From Mycobacteroides sp. LB1 (GTDB taxonomy: Bacteria; Actinomycetota; Actinomycetes; Mycobacteriales; Mycobacteriaceae): a stretch of DNA of 64,000 nt. The notes beneath the pieces are model-generated. The model saw only the letters and a list, made by a program, of their open reading frames with translations. It made no database searches and was not told the origin of the DNA. Position 1 is the first letter of the stretch. The number at the start of each line of letters is the position of its first letter. Both the position numbers and the translations under genes were made by a program. Below are positions 16,050-24,713 of the stretch, piece by piece. The DNA lies in assembly GCF_013449725.1 (NCBI RefSeq), contig NZ_JACCFF010000004.1:186001-250000 (forward strand), read 5' to 3'.

Positions 16050-16457
16050 CTAGCAGCTGGGCGGTTCGAAGGACAGGTCGGTATCAGGTATCGGGCAGAA
16101 GTAGTGCGTCAAGCCGGGGTTGTCTCGGTCGCGGTTGTCCACGAAAACCTCCACATCCCGGTCGGCGCTGTATACCCGGTAATAGGTGGTGGTGTCCTCG
16201 AGGAAGAAATTCGCGACGATGGTCACCAACTCGGCCCCGGTACCCGCGGCGCGGGCCTGGCGCATGCAGTTCAGATAGTTGGGCGGGATCTCATGCGCCG
16301 GCGGCAGCATGCGCAATCGCCCGCAATAGTGCAGTGGCGCGCGTTGTTCGAAGGCGGCGTCTGGGCTGGTCTGCTCGGGCTCGGCCTGCGCCGGCGGCGC
16401 AAGTCCGGCCGCACCGATCGCCAGGGTCGCGAGCACCACGAAGGGCCATGTAGGCAT
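16050..16457 (-). CDS. Small secreted protein with four cysteines, function unknown
   Basis: The 135-residue protein has a signal peptide ('MPTWPFVVLATLAIGAAGLAPPAQA', cleavage after AQA at 25) and a mature domain with cysteines in 'HYCGRL', 'LNCMRQA', 'HYFCPIP' and the C-terminal 'PPSC', suggesting two disulphides outside the cell. I cannot assign a function. It lies just upstream of dapC, 21 bases away and in the same direction, and its start is divergent from fadA. In M. tuberculosis a small conserved protein (Rv0857) is in the neighbouring position, but I cannot confirm homology. Confidence 0.75.
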   Translation of the reverse strand: MPTWPFVVLATLAIGAAGLAPPAQAEPEQTSPDAAFEQRAPLHYCGRLRMLPPAHEIPPNYLNCMRQARAAGTGAELVTIVANFFLEDTTTYYRVYSADRDVEVFVDNRDRDNPGLTHYFCPIPDTDLSFEPPSC

Positions 16458-16571
16458 GGCCCCAGACTGGTTGGCTCCGGTCCCGAGCGTGCGGATTTTG
16501 GTGGAATCTCGTCAGAGAGCACCGGAAACCGCACACTCGGCTGGGGCGCCACCCCCAGGTGAAGTACGCCG

Positions 16572-16607
16572 CGCAGCCCTCCCAACCAACGGGTTGGGAG
16601 GGCTGCG
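16572..16607. terminator. Perfect 16-bp hairpin in the divergent region before fadA
   Basis: CGCAGCCCTCCCAACC (16572-16587) pairs perfectly with GGTTGGGAGGGCTGCG (16592-16607) around the loop AACG. There is no T-run on either side. It lies between two divergent genes rather than behind a gene, so attenuation of fadA, insulation between promoters, or a regulatory hairpin is as likely as termination. It contains the same 17-mer found at 12567-12583. Confidence 0.5.
16580..16596. repeat. 17-base repeat copy 2
   Basis: An exact second copy of TCCCAACCAACGGGTTG, here embedded in the 16-bp stem. The flanks differ from copy 1 except for the complementary extension, so this is either convergent hairpin sequence or a small dispersed element. 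Confidence 0.45.
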
Positions 16608-16675
16608 TACCGCCGGTGCGGTGTCCTGGTCTAACGTAGGGCTGTCTCGGTGAAACTGACCCGGAGTCAATCCGG

Positions 16676-16699
16676 GTGCAAACGCCGCGGCGCTTGCAC
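16676..16699. promoter_or_regulatory. 24-base palindrome upstream of fadA
   Basis: GTGCAAACGCCG directly abuts its inverted copy CGGCGCTTGCAC with a single mismatch, 40 bases before the fadA ATG. A second small hairpin (CCCGGA/TCCGGG) lies immediately before it. The position fits an operator or 5'-UTR structure controlling fadA-fadB, which in other bacteria answer to fatty acyl-CoA regulators. Confidence 0.45.
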
Positions 16700-16739
16700 C
16701 ACATGCCCCATACGCACCTCCCTATAAGGACGTATACCC

Positions 16740-17948
16740 ATGACTGAAGCATTCATCTACGAGGCCATCCGCACACCGCGCGGTAAGCAGAGGGGCGGCG
16801 CCCTCAACGAGGTCAAGCCGCTGAACCTTGTGGTCGGCCTGATCGAAGAGATCCGTCGCCGCTTCCCCGATCTGGACGAGAACCTGATCAGCGATGTCGT
16901 GCTCGGCGTCGTGGCCCCCGTCGGCGACCAGGGTGGCGATATCGCTCGCACCGCGGTGCTGGCCGCCGGCCTGCCCGACACCGTCGGTGGCGTGCAGCTC
17001 AACCGCTTCTGCGCCTCCGGCCTGGAAGCCGTCAATATCGCGGCCCAGAAGGTCCGTTCCGGTTGGGACGACCTGGTGCTCGCCGGTGGTGTGGAATCCA
17101 TGTCGCGCGTGCCGATGGGCAGCGACGGCGGCGCCTGGGCCTCGGACCCGGCCACCAACTACGACGTGTCCTTCGTGCCGCAGGGCATCGGTGCCGACCT
17201 GATCGCCACCATCGAGGGCTTCACCCGTGACGATGTCGACGCCTACGCCGCCCGCTCGCAGGATCGCGCCGCGGCCGCATGGTCCGGCGGTTACTTCGCC
17301 AAGTCCGTTGTGCCGGTGAAGGACCAGAACGGTCTGCTCATCCTGGATCACGACGAGCACATGCGCCCCGGCACCACCGCCGCGGACTTGGGCAAGCTGA
17401 AGCCGGCCTTCGAGGGCCTCGCTGCTCTGGGTGGGTTCGACGATGTGGCACGCATCAAGTACACCTACGTCGAGAAGATCAACCACGTGCACACCGGCGG
17501 CAACAGCTCCGGCATCGTCGACGGCGCCGCCCTGGTGCTGGTCGGTTCCGAGGAGGCGGGTAAGTCACAGGGCCTCACCCCGCGTGCCCGGGTCGTGGCC
17601 ACCGCCACCACCGGTGCAGAGCCGCTCATCATGCTGACCGGCCCCACCCCGGCCACCAAGAAGGCGCTCGACCGCGCCGGACTGACTGTGGACGATATCG
17701 ATCTGTTCGAGCTCAACGAGGCCTTCGCCTCCGTGGTGCTGAAGTTCCAGAAGGATCTGAACATCCCGGACGAGAAGCTCAACGTCAACGGCGGTGCCAT
17801 CGCCATGGGCCACCCCCTGGGTGCCACCGGCGCCATGATCACCGGAACCATGGTCGACGAGCTGGAGCGCCGTGGCCTGCGTCGCGCGCTGATCACGCTG
17901 TGCGTCGGCGGCGGCATGGGCGTAGCCACCATCATCGAGCGAGTCTGA
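16740..17948 (+). CDS. fadA: Acetyl-CoA C-acyltransferase (beta-ketothiolase) FadA
   Basis: This 402-residue degradative thiolase has every catalytic motif: Cys91 in '[13 protein letters not shown]', the '[16 protein letters not shown]' histidine motif and 'CVGGGMGV' near the C-terminus. It cleaves 3-ketoacyl-CoA to acetyl-CoA and a shortened acyl-CoA. It is followed after 29 bases by fadB, and the two gene products form the trifunctional beta-oxidation complex, as known for the M. tuberculosis homologues Rv0859 and Rv0860. TATAAGGACG precedes the ATG. Two hairpin elements upstream suggest regulation in the leader. Confidence 0.95.
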   Translation: MTEAFIYEAIRTPRGKQRGGALNEVKPLNLVVGLIEEIRRRFPDLDENLISDVVLGVVAPVGDQGGDIARTAVLAAGLPDTVGGVQLNRFCASGLEAVNIAAQKVRSGWDDLVLAGGVESMSRVPMGSDGGAWASDPATNYDVSFVPQGIGADLIATIEGFTRDDVDAYAARSQDRAAAAWSGGYFAKSVVPVKDQNGLLILDHDEHMRPGTTAADLGKLKPAFEGLAALGGFDDVARIKYTYVEKINHVHTGGNSSGIVDGAALVLVGSEEAGKSQGLTPRARVVATATTGAEPLIMLTGPTPATKKALDRAGLTVDDIDLFELNEAFASVVLKFQKDLNIPDEKLNVNGGAIAMGHPLGATGAMITGTMVDELERRGLRRALITLCVGGGMGVATIIERV

Positions 17949-17977
17949 GCCGGATAAGACAAGAGGAGCCAGAACCA

Positions 17978-20125
17978 ATGAGTGCAAACACAATTCAGTG
18001 GGATAAGGATGCCGACGGCATCGTCACCCTCACCCTGGACGACCCCAACGGCTCGGCCAACGTGATGAACGACGACTACAAGCAGTCGATGGCCGCGGCC
18101 GTCAAGCGCCTTGTGGAAGAGAAGGATTCGATCACCGGCGTGGTTATCACCAGCGCCAAGAAGACATTCTTCGCCGGTGGTGACCTCACCAAGATCATCC
18201 AGATCCAGCCCGAGCACGCCCAGGAGGCCTTCAACGAGGTCGAGGAGATCAAGAAGGATCTGCGCACGCTGGAGACCTTCGGTCGTCCAGTCGTCGCCGC
18301 CATCAACGGCGCCGCCCTCGGTGGTGGCCTGGAGATCGCGCTGGCCACGCATTACCGGATTGCGGCCGATGTCAAGGGATCTCAGATCGGTCTGCCCGAG
18401 GTATCGCTGGGTCTGCTGCCCGGTGGCGGTGGCGTCACCCGCGTGACCCGCATGCTCGGCATCCAGAACGGCTTTGTCACCGTGCTGGCGCAGGGCACCC
18501 GGTTCAACCCGACCAAGGCCAAGGAAGTCGGCCTGGTTGACGAATTGGTCGGCTCCGTCGACGAGCTGATCCCTGCCGCCAAGGCGTGGGTCAAGGCCAA
18601 CCCCGAAGCCGTGCAGCGCTGGGATGTCAAGGGCTACAAGATCCCTGGCGGCACTCCGGCCACCCCGGCGTTGGCGGCCATCCTGCCGTCATTCCCGTCG
18701 AACCTGAAGAAGCAGCTCAAGGGTGCGCCGATGCCGGCCCCGCGGGCCATCCTGGCCGCTGCGGTCGAGGGTGCTCAGGTGGACTTCGATACGGCCAGCC
18801 GCATCGAGAGCCGCTACTTCACCAGCCTGACCACCGGCCAGGTCGCCAAGAACATGACGCAGGCGTTCTTCTTCGACCTGCAGACCATCAACGGCGGCGG
18901 ATCGCGCCCGGAGGGCATCGCTGCGACGCCGATCAAGAAGATCGGTGTGCTGGGCGCGGGCATGATGGGCGCCGGTATCGCCTATGTCTCGGCCAAGGCC
19001 GGTTACGACGTGGTGCTCAAGGATGTCACGCTGGAGGCCGCCCAGAAGGGCAAGGCCTACTCGGAAAAGATTGAAGAGAAGGCTCTTTCGCGCGGCAAGA
19101 CCACCGCCGAAAAGTCCGCGGCACTGCTGGCCAAGATTACTCCTGCCGCCGATCCCGCCGATCTGGCCGGTGTCGACTTCGTGATCGAGGCGGTCTTCGA
19201 GAACACCGAGCTCAAGCACAAGGTCTTCCAGGAGATCGAGGATGTCGTGGAGCCCAACGCACTGTTGGGCTCGAACACCTCCACGCTGCCCATCACCGGG
19301 TTGGCTGCGGGTGTGAAGCGCCAAGAGGACTTCATCGGTATCCACTTCTTCTCACCGGTCGACAAGATGCCGCTGGTGGAGATCATCCGGGGCGAGAAGA
19401 CCTCCGATGAGGCGCTGGCCCGCGTGTTCGACTACGTGCTGGCCATCAAGAAGACCCCGATTGTCGTCAACGACAGCCGCGGCTTCTTCACCTCGCGTGT
19501 CATCGGCACCTTCGTCAACGAGGCCGTCGCCATGCTGGCCGAGGGCATCGAGCCCGCGACCATCGAGCAGGCTGGCAGCCAGGCCGGGTATCCGGCTCCG
19601 CCGCTGCAGCTTTCGGATGAGCTGAACTTGACGCTGATGCAGAAGATCCGCAAGGAGACCGTCGAGGCCGCCAAGGCCGCCGGCCAGGACGTGCCGGAGG
19701 ATCCGGCGGGCCGGGTCATCGACACCCTGGTGGAGGCGGGCCGTCCGGGCCGTCTGGGCGGTGCCGGCTTCTACGACTACGTGGATGGCAAGCGCACCGA
19801 GCTGTGGCAGGGACTGCGGGAGACCTTCAAGACCCGCAATGGCGCCGATCCCGCCAACCCACCGCTGCAGGACCTCATCGAGCGCATGCTGTTCGCCGAG
19901 GCCCTCGAAACGCAGAAGTGCTTCGACGAGGGTGTGCTGACCTCGACCGCGGATGCCAACATCGGTTCCATCTTCGGTATCGGGTTCCCGCCCTGGACCG
20001 GTGGCGTGCACCAGTACATCGTGGGTTACCCCGGTGGCAAGGCTGGGTTCGTCGCTCGTGCAAAGGAATTGGCCGCCAAGTACGGCGATCGCTTCAACCC
20101 GCCCGCATCGCTCTTGGACGCGTAG
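17978..20125 (+). CDS. fadB: Fatty oxidation complex alpha subunit FadB
   Basis: The ATG is chosen behind the AAGAGGAGCC ribosome binding site. The 715-residue protein joins an N-terminal crotonase domain ('[24 protein letters not shown]', '[17 protein letters not shown]'; ~1-190) to a 3-hydroxyacyl-CoA dehydrogenase with the NAD motif '[21 protein letters not shown]' (~325-345), 'SNTSTLPI', '[17 protein letters not shown]' and a C-terminal 3HCDH domain ending 'GFPPWTGG'. It performs hydration and NAD-dependent oxidation in the beta-oxidation spiral together with FadA. Length and order match Rv0860. A strong hairpin terminator follows 17 bases after the stop. Confidence 0.95.
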   Translation: MSANTIQWDKDADGIVTLTLDDPNGSANVMNDDYKQSMAAAVKRLVEEKDSITGVVITSAKKTFFAGGDLTKIIQIQPEHAQEAFNEVEEIKKDLRTLETFGRPVVAAINGAALGGGLEIALATHYRIAADVKGSQIGLPEVSLGLLPGGGGVTRVTRMLGIQNGFVTVLAQGTRFNPTKAKEVGLVDELVGSVDELIPAAKAWVKANPEAVQRWDVKGYKIPGGTPATPALAAILPSFPSNLKKQLKGAPMPAPRAILAAAVEGAQVDFDTASRIESRYFTSLTTGQVAKNMTQAFFFDLQTINGGGSRPEGIAATPIKKIGVLGAGMMGAGIAYVSAKAGYDVVLKDVTLEAAQKGKAYSEKIEEKALSRGKTTAEKSAALLAKITPAADPADLAGVDFVIEAVFENTELKHKVFQEIEDVVEPNALLGSNTSTLPITGLAAGVKRQEDFIGIHFFSPVDKMPLVEIIRGEKTSDEALARVFDYVLAIKKTPIVVNDSRGFFTSRVIGTFVNEAVAMLAEGIEPATIEQAGSQAGYPAPPLQLSDELNLTLMQKIRKETVEAAKAAGQDVPEDPAGRVIDTLVEAGRPGRLGGAGFYDYVDGKRTELWQGLRETFKTRNGADPANPPLQDLIERMLFAEALETQKCFDEGVLTSTADANIGSIFGIGFPPWTGGVHQYIVGYPGGKAGFVARAKELAAKYGDRFNPPASLLDA

Positions 20126-20142
20126 ACAGGGCTAGAACGAAC

Positions 20143-20178
20143 CCTCAGCCGCTCACCCTTCGGGGTGGGCGGCTGAGG
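20143..20178 (+). terminator. Terminator hairpin after fadB
   Basis: CCTCAGCCGCTCACCC pairs with GGGTGGGCGGCTGAGG (16 pairs with one T-G wobble) around a TTCG tetraloop, 17 bases behind the fadB stop. There is no long T-run, which is usual for mycobacterial intrinsic terminators. It separates the fadAB operon from the AT-rich region that follows. Confidence 0.8.
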
Positions 20179-20701
20179 TCGTTTCAGGGGGCGCTGACGA
20201 GTGATCGTGGATTCAGAATCGTCGTGAGATTCCCAGTAGGCGTCGGTATCGGGGCCGAAATGCCTTGTGGATTCTGCAGATTTAGAGGCGGCCGCCAGAA
20301 ATAGTTGCCCCGCGGACGTGGCGTGCGCCACAGTATCGATCGCCGAGGGGGTGGCACACAAATTTATCCGGTGATCCCGTAGGTTCTCTGATGACACTAC
20401 AAACATAGTTATTGGTTATTCGCGTACCCAGAGATGAATTAGCAGGTCATAGGGTATTTCTAGACGCAAGTTATATTTGCTAGGACTGGGTTACCGTAAG
20501 ACTTTCAGTAAGTTGCTGTAACTTGATGTAGCGGGACGTTACCCACAGTTCACTAGCTATTTCTTTCACGTAACGTACCTTTGCGAGATATTTATTCGCT
20601 ACGCTGCGCGCGATGAGTAATATCTTTGCCACTCGCAATGCGGCAGGTAAATCGAATTTGGTTCGGCTCGTATCCAAGATCGCTGGACGGGGATAGGGAC
20701 G
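20179..20701. other. AT-rich intergenic leader of the lipid island
   Basis: This ~520-base stretch has no convincing long gene. I counted 74 G/C in 20401-20580 (41%), against roughly 64% around it. It contains palindromes such as AAGTTGCTGTAACTT (20510-20524) and several GTAAC/GTTAC repeats. Such AT-rich promoters in mycobacteria are typical targets of the xenogeneic silencer Lsr2 and often mark acquired islands. The promoter of the downstream acyltransferase must lie here. Confidence 0.65.
20613..20696 (+). CDS. Possible 27-codon leader ORF
   Basis: ATG to TAG encodes a basic 27-residue peptide (begins MSNIFATRNAAGKSN, ends SKIAGRG) that stops 5 bases before the ATG of the PapA-like gene. 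There is no convincing ribosome binding site. It could be a leader peptide that controls or couples translation of the operon, or chance. Confidence 0.25.
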   Translation: MSNIFATRNAAGKSNLVRLVSKIAGRG

Positions 20702-22093
20702 ATGGTTGCACTCGGAACGATCCACGATTGGCGCCCCAAGCCCGGGACCGTCATCTCTTGGAGCGCTTCGCCCCGTGCCCGCGAGGTCGCGGTACAAGCG
20801 CCCGCCAGTGCCGTTCCGCCCAGTTACCAGCAGGCGCAGCACCTGCGCTCGTACCGGGAGCTTGCCCGCCAGGACCGCGAGATGGGCCGGCTCGGGATCG
20901 GTGCCTGGGACATCCCGGGTACGTGCGATATCGACGCCATGACCGCGGCCATCAACGCACACCTGCGGCGACATGACACCTACCACTCGTGGTTCGAGTT
21001 CGATCCTGAGGACCGAATCGTCCGGCACGCGATCGAGGACCCGGAGTCGATCGACTTCGTGCCCCAGGACCATGGACTGCAGCGACCCGATGAGATCCGT
21101 GCGCACCTGCTGCGCACCTCGGGGACGCCGCTCACGTGGGACTGCTTCACGTTCGGCGTGATTCAGCGTGCGGACCACTTCACCGTGTACCTGAGCGTGG
21201 ACCATCTGCACACCGACGGGATGTCTACCGGAATCTTGTACGTCGAGATCCAACTGATGTATGCCAGCCTCCTGTACGGGTCGGCCATGCAGCTCCCGCC
21301 GCCGGCGGGCTACCTGGAATTCTCCGCTCGCGAGCATGCGCACAACCAGGCCATGAACCTCTCCTCCTACGAGGTGCGGGCCTGGATCCAGTACGCGCAG
21401 GACAACGGCGGCACCCTGCCCGACTTCGCGCTGCCGCTCGGGGACCGGTCGGTGCCGAACGTCGGCGGGATGGTGGCGGCCCAGTTGATGGACGCCGAGG
21501 AAACGGTGGCATTCGAGAAGGCATGTGAACAAGCGGGCGTGCGCTTCAGCGGTGGCGTGTTCGCGTGCGCGGCCTTGATCGACCGCGAGATCACCGGCGC
21601 CGATACCTTTTACGGCATTACCCCCTATGACACTCGCAGCACCGCGGAGGAGCAGCTGTCCGCGGGCTGGTACGCGAGTTTCATCCCCTTCGTCGTCGAC
21701 ATGTCGGACGGATCCTTCGCCAGCGTCGCGAGATCCGCACAGAAGTCGTTCGACGAATGTCAACCCCTGGCCAAGGTGCCGTTCGAGCGGGTGCTGGAAC
21801 TAGCCGGCCCGGAATCCGGGCTGACCGCTCCTGAGTACGTAGTGCCGATGGTGTCCTTTCTGGACGCGCGCAAGATCCCAGTCAGTGCCGAATGGGATCG
21901 CATCAATGGTGGAATCTTCGGGGACAGCCGATCTTCTGACCAGGTCTGTATGTGGGTCAACAGGTTTGAGAACGAAACAAACCTGACTATCTCATTCCCC
22001 GACAACGCCGTCGCCCGTGAATCTGTGTCGCGCTATCTCGAAGTAGCACGCCTGGTTTATCAGCGTGTCGCGCAGTCACAGTTCGTTTCCTGA
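20702..22093 (+). CDS. PapA-like acyltransferase (condensation-domain family)
   Basis: The 463-residue protein belongs to the BAHD/condensation superfamily: the catalytic HxxxD motif is His168-LHT-Asp172-Gly in 'YLSVDHLHTDGMS', and the N-terminus 'GTIHDWRPKPGTVISWSAS' is typical of mycobacterial PapA proteins (about 450-500 residues). These transfer acyl chains from CoA or a polyketide synthase to sugars or alcohols when trehalose lipids, phthiocerol lipids or glycopeptidolipids are made. Here it opens a run of serine hydrolase, second acyltransferase and MmpL transporter, supporting assembly of an acylated surface lipid. No polyketide synthase is in the window, so acyl donors come from elsewhere. 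Confidence 0.83.
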   Translation: MVALGTIHDWRPKPGTVISWSASPRAREVAVQAPASAVPPSYQQAQHLRSYRELARQDREMGRLGIGAWDIPGTCDIDAMTAAINAHLRRHDTYHSWFEFDPEDRIVRHAIEDPESIDFVPQDHGLQRPDEIRAHLLRTSGTPLTWDCFTFGVIQRADHFTVYLSVDHLHTDGMSTGILYVEIQLMYASLLYGSAMQLPPPAGYLEFSAREHAHNQAMNLSSYEVRAWIQYAQDNGGTLPDFALPLGDRSVPNVGGMVAAQLMDAEETVAFEKACEQAGVRFSGGVFACAALIDREITGADTFYGITPYDTRSTAEEQLSAGWYASFIPFVVDMSDGSFASVARSAQKSFDECQPLAKVPFERVLELAGPESGLTAPEYVVPMVSFLDARKIPVSAEWDRINGGIFGDSRSSDQVCMWVNRFENETNLTISFPDNAVARESVSRYLEVARLVYQRVAQSQFVS

Positions 22094-22153
22094 AACCGCG
22101 GCGTTGCGGCCGCACTATGCAGCATTGAACAGCAGTGAAAGGTGGGCATTGGC

Positions 22154-23353
22154 ATGAGCACAAGCCTCGATATTGCGGTGAATGGAACCAGCTCACCGGA
22201 TTTCGACAACGTCCGGCATGCGTTCGCGTTGAACTTCCTGGAGAACGACGAGCTGGGCGCGGCCGTCGCGATCTGGGTCGACGGGGAGCTCGTCGTCAAC
22301 CTCTGGGGCGGCTGGGCTGATGAGGCCCGCACCCGTCCGTGGACGGAAGACACCTTGGCGCCGGTGTATTCCGGCACCAAGGGGTTGATGAGCACCTGCG
22401 TTCACATGCTCATCGAGCGCGGTGTGCTCGACCTGCATGCGCCGATTGCCCGGTACTGGCCCGAATTCGGCCAGGCCGGTAAGGAATCCATCACGGTGGC
22501 CATGGTGCTCGGGCACCGCTCGGGTGTGATCGGACCGCGCACCCGGTTGACGCCCGAGCAGGCCGCCAACTGGGACGAGGTGTGCGAGCACCTCGCCAGG
22601 GCGGCACCTTGGTGGGAACCCGGGACCGCGCAGGGCTACCACATGGCGACATTCGGGTTCATCCTCGGCGAGGTCGTCCGTCGCACCACGGGGCAGACGC
22701 TTGGCGAGTTCCTGCGCACCGAGATCGCCGAGCCGTTCGGGCTTGACGTACATGTGGGATTACCCCATGGCGAGCACCACCGCTGCGCCGAGATGGTCAA
22801 CAAGCCCTTCCTACGCGATGTCTTCCGCGGAGCGCCTTCGGAATTCGATGCCATGAGCGATCATCCGCTGTCCGGCCCGCTGATCTCCGGCGACTTCATC
22901 CCCGACGACGAGATCGCCCGGCGGGATATCGGGTTGTGGCGGGCACTGGAGTTCCCGGGCACCAACGCGCATGTGTCGGCGCTCGGCCTGGCCACCTTCT
23001 ACAACGCCATGGCGCGCGAGAAGCTACTCAGCCGGGAGCACATGAATCTGGTGCGGGTGTCGCAGGGCGGGTTCGATCCCGACGTCGTGCTGGGACCGCG
23101 GGTGGCCAACCATGGATGGGGCCTGGGCTACATGCTCAACCAGCGCTGCTATGCCGGGCCAAATCAGAAGATCTTCGGACACGGCGGATCTGGCGGTTCC
23201 TACGCATTCGTCGACCTGGAGCACCGTATCGGGTACTCGTATGTGATGAACCAGTTCGACGTGACCAAGGCAGATGCCGATCCTCGCAGTGTGCGGCTTA
23301 TCAACGAGCTCTACACCACGTTGGGGGTGGCGCCGGCGGGAGAGTCGCTATGA
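22154..23353 (+). CDS. Serine hydrolase of the beta-lactamase/esterase (EstB) family
   Basis: The start 'MSTSLDIAVN' is preferred because AAAGGTGGG lies 8-10 bases upstream; an in-frame start 12 bases earlier exists. The 399 residues have the class C beta-lactamase-like fold: Ser73-x-x-Lys76 in 'VYSGTKGLMS', 'GHRSGVIGP', 'GYHMATFGFILGEVVRRTTGQ' with the YxN-like tyrosine, and 'FGHGGSGGSYAFVD' near the end. Members are usually esterases or transacylases rather than true beta-lactamases. No signal peptide is visible, so it probably acts in the cytosol. It is coupled by ATGA to the next acyltransferase, suggesting a trimming or transesterification step in lipid assembly. Confidence 0.83.
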   Translation: MSTSLDIAVNGTSSPDFDNVRHAFALNFLENDELGAAVAIWVDGELVVNLWGGWADEARTRPWTEDTLAPVYSGTKGLMSTCVHMLIERGVLDLHAPIARYWPEFGQAGKESITVAMVLGHRSGVIGPRTRLTPEQAANWDEVCEHLARAAPWWEPGTAQGYHMATFGFILGEVVRRTTGQTLGEFLRTEIAEPFGLDVHVGLPHGEHHRCAEMVNKPFLRDVFRGAPSEFDAMSDHPLSGPLISGDFIPDDEIARRDIGLWRALEFPGTNAHVSALGLATFYNAMAREKLLSREHMNLVRVSQGGFDPDVVLGPRVANHGWGLGYMLNQRCYAGPNQKIFGHGGSGGSYAFVDLEHRIGYSYVMNQFDVTKADADPRSVRLINELYTTLGVAPAGESL

Positions 23354-24711
23354 CGGCGACAATCCCAGTCACCGGTTCCGTCTTCGGGACTGCCAGGGCC
23401 AGTGCCCATCTAGATTTCGTCGACCAGGCATCTTTCCTGGGCGTGCGGGCCACCGAGATGTCCACACTGGGACAGATGGTCTGGATCTACGAACGTGATA
23501 TCGACACCGACCGACTGCGCGTATTCCACGCCAATCTGGGACGGGGACTCTTCGGGCGGCGAATCGAACGGTCTCGCTTGCCGTTCGGGCGCCATCGCTG
23601 GGTGCTCGATCCGTTCTGTCACCCGATCGACGTCGAGCTGGCACCGCTGCCACGGGCCGAACTGCAGGATTGGGTGCACCGGCATGCGCAGTTGCCGATC
23701 GACCCCGAGTACGGCCCGGCCTGGCGGTTGGGCGTGGCTCGATTCGCCGACGGCGCCACCGCGGTGAGCCTGGTGGTCTCGCACACCATCGCCGACGGGG
23801 TGGGCATGTGCCAGGCCATCGCCGATGCTGCCAACGATGCGGATCTGCCCCTGGGGTACTCGATACCGCAGTCGCGCAAGCGGTTCCGCGGTGTGGGCGA
23901 AGACTTGCGGCGTACATGGCGGGATTTGCCGGAGGCCGGCCGGGCCTTTCGTAGGGCCACCAAGATGATGTCTGCGCGGCGCCAAGACATCCGGCATGCC
24001 GCGCTGCCCCCACAGTCTTCCCGTGTCGACCAAGTGCCGGCAGCCACCGTCTACCTGGACGAAACCCATTGGGACACACATGCGCGGGGCCGCGGAGGCA
24101 CCAGCAACTCGCTTGTGGGCGCTTTCGCGGCGCAGCTCGCCACGAAGCTTGGCCGGACCGGGGAAGACGGCAAGGTGACGCTGTCCATGCCGGTGAACGA
24201 GCGCATCGAGGGCGATGTCCGCGCCAACGCGATGACCTCGGTGATGTTCACGATCGACCCCGCAGATGTGTCGATCGATCTGCGCGGTATCCGCAATGCC
24301 ACCAAGCAGGTGCTTTCCGGTCTGCGCGATGAGCCCGACGAGAAATGGGCGCTGCTGCCGCTCACTCCATTCATCCCGCGCGCGGCCGCACGGCGGCTGG
24401 CCAATGTGGCGTTGGAGTACAACGATTTCCCGGTGGGCTGCTCAAACGTGGGGCCGCTGCATTCCGATGTGAACCGGCCCGACGGCACTCACGCCGACTA
24501 CATCTTCTGCAAGCTCGCCGAGCAGCGGGTGCGCCCCGATGAGGTGTTGAGCACTTACGGGCAGTTGTTCCTCGCCTCGGGCCGGGTCAACGGTCAGGTC
24601 TTCGTGGCGGTCGTCGCCTACCAGCCCGGAATCGTCGAATCACGGGCAGAATTGACCGCGTACCTCTCCGAGACGCTTGACGACTTCGGCCTGCGCGGTG
24701 TGATCGAGTAG
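23350..24711 (+). CDS. WS/DGAT- or condensation-like acyltransferase
   Basis: The 453-residue protein has the active-site motif His145-TIA-Asp149-Gly in 'SLVVSHTIADGVGM', the HxxxDG signature of acyl-CoA dependent acyltransferases. Later segments 'TSNSLVGAFAAQLATKLGR', 'VTLSMPVNERIEGDVRANAMTSV' (partial) and 'YNDFPVGCSNVGPL' fit the C-terminal half of wax-ester-synthase-like or PapA-like proteins. It is a second acyltransferase in the same operon, overlapping the serine hydrolase by 4 bases and followed after 2 bases by the MmpL gene. It probably adds another acyl group to the same product. Confidence 0.78.
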   Translation: MTATIPVTGSVFGTARASAHLDFVDQASFLGVRATEMSTLGQMVWIYERDIDTDRLRVFHANLGRGLFGRRIERSRLPFGRHRWVLDPFCHPIDVELAPLPRAELQDWVHRHAQLPIDPEYGPAWRLGVARFADGATAVSLVVSHTIADGVGMCQAIADAANDADLPLGYSIPQSRKRFRGVGEDLRRTWRDLPEAGRAFRRATKMMSARRQDIRHAALPPQSSRVDQVPAATVYLDETHWDTHARGRGGTSNSLVGAFAAQLATKLGRTGEDGKVTLSMPVNERIEGDVRANAMTSVMFTIDPADVSIDLRGIRNATKQVLSGLRDEPDEKWALLPLTPFIPRAAARRLANVALEYNDFPVGCSNVGPLHSDVNRPDGTHADYIFCKLAEQRVRPDEVLSTYGQLFLASGRVNGQVFVAVVAYQPGIVESRAELTAYLSETLDDFGLRGVIE

Positions 24712-24713
24712 CC

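Noticed and set aside
20480..21763. 427-codon minus-strand frame over the PapA-like gene
   Set aside because: It shows no domain, while the plus strand has the HxxxD acyltransferase motif; shadow frame that runs into the AT-rich leader.
22154..23353. Beta-lactamase resistance gene
   Set aside because: It has the SxxK fold motif but lacks a signal peptide and resembles EstB-type esterases; the lipid-island context favours an ester-processing role.
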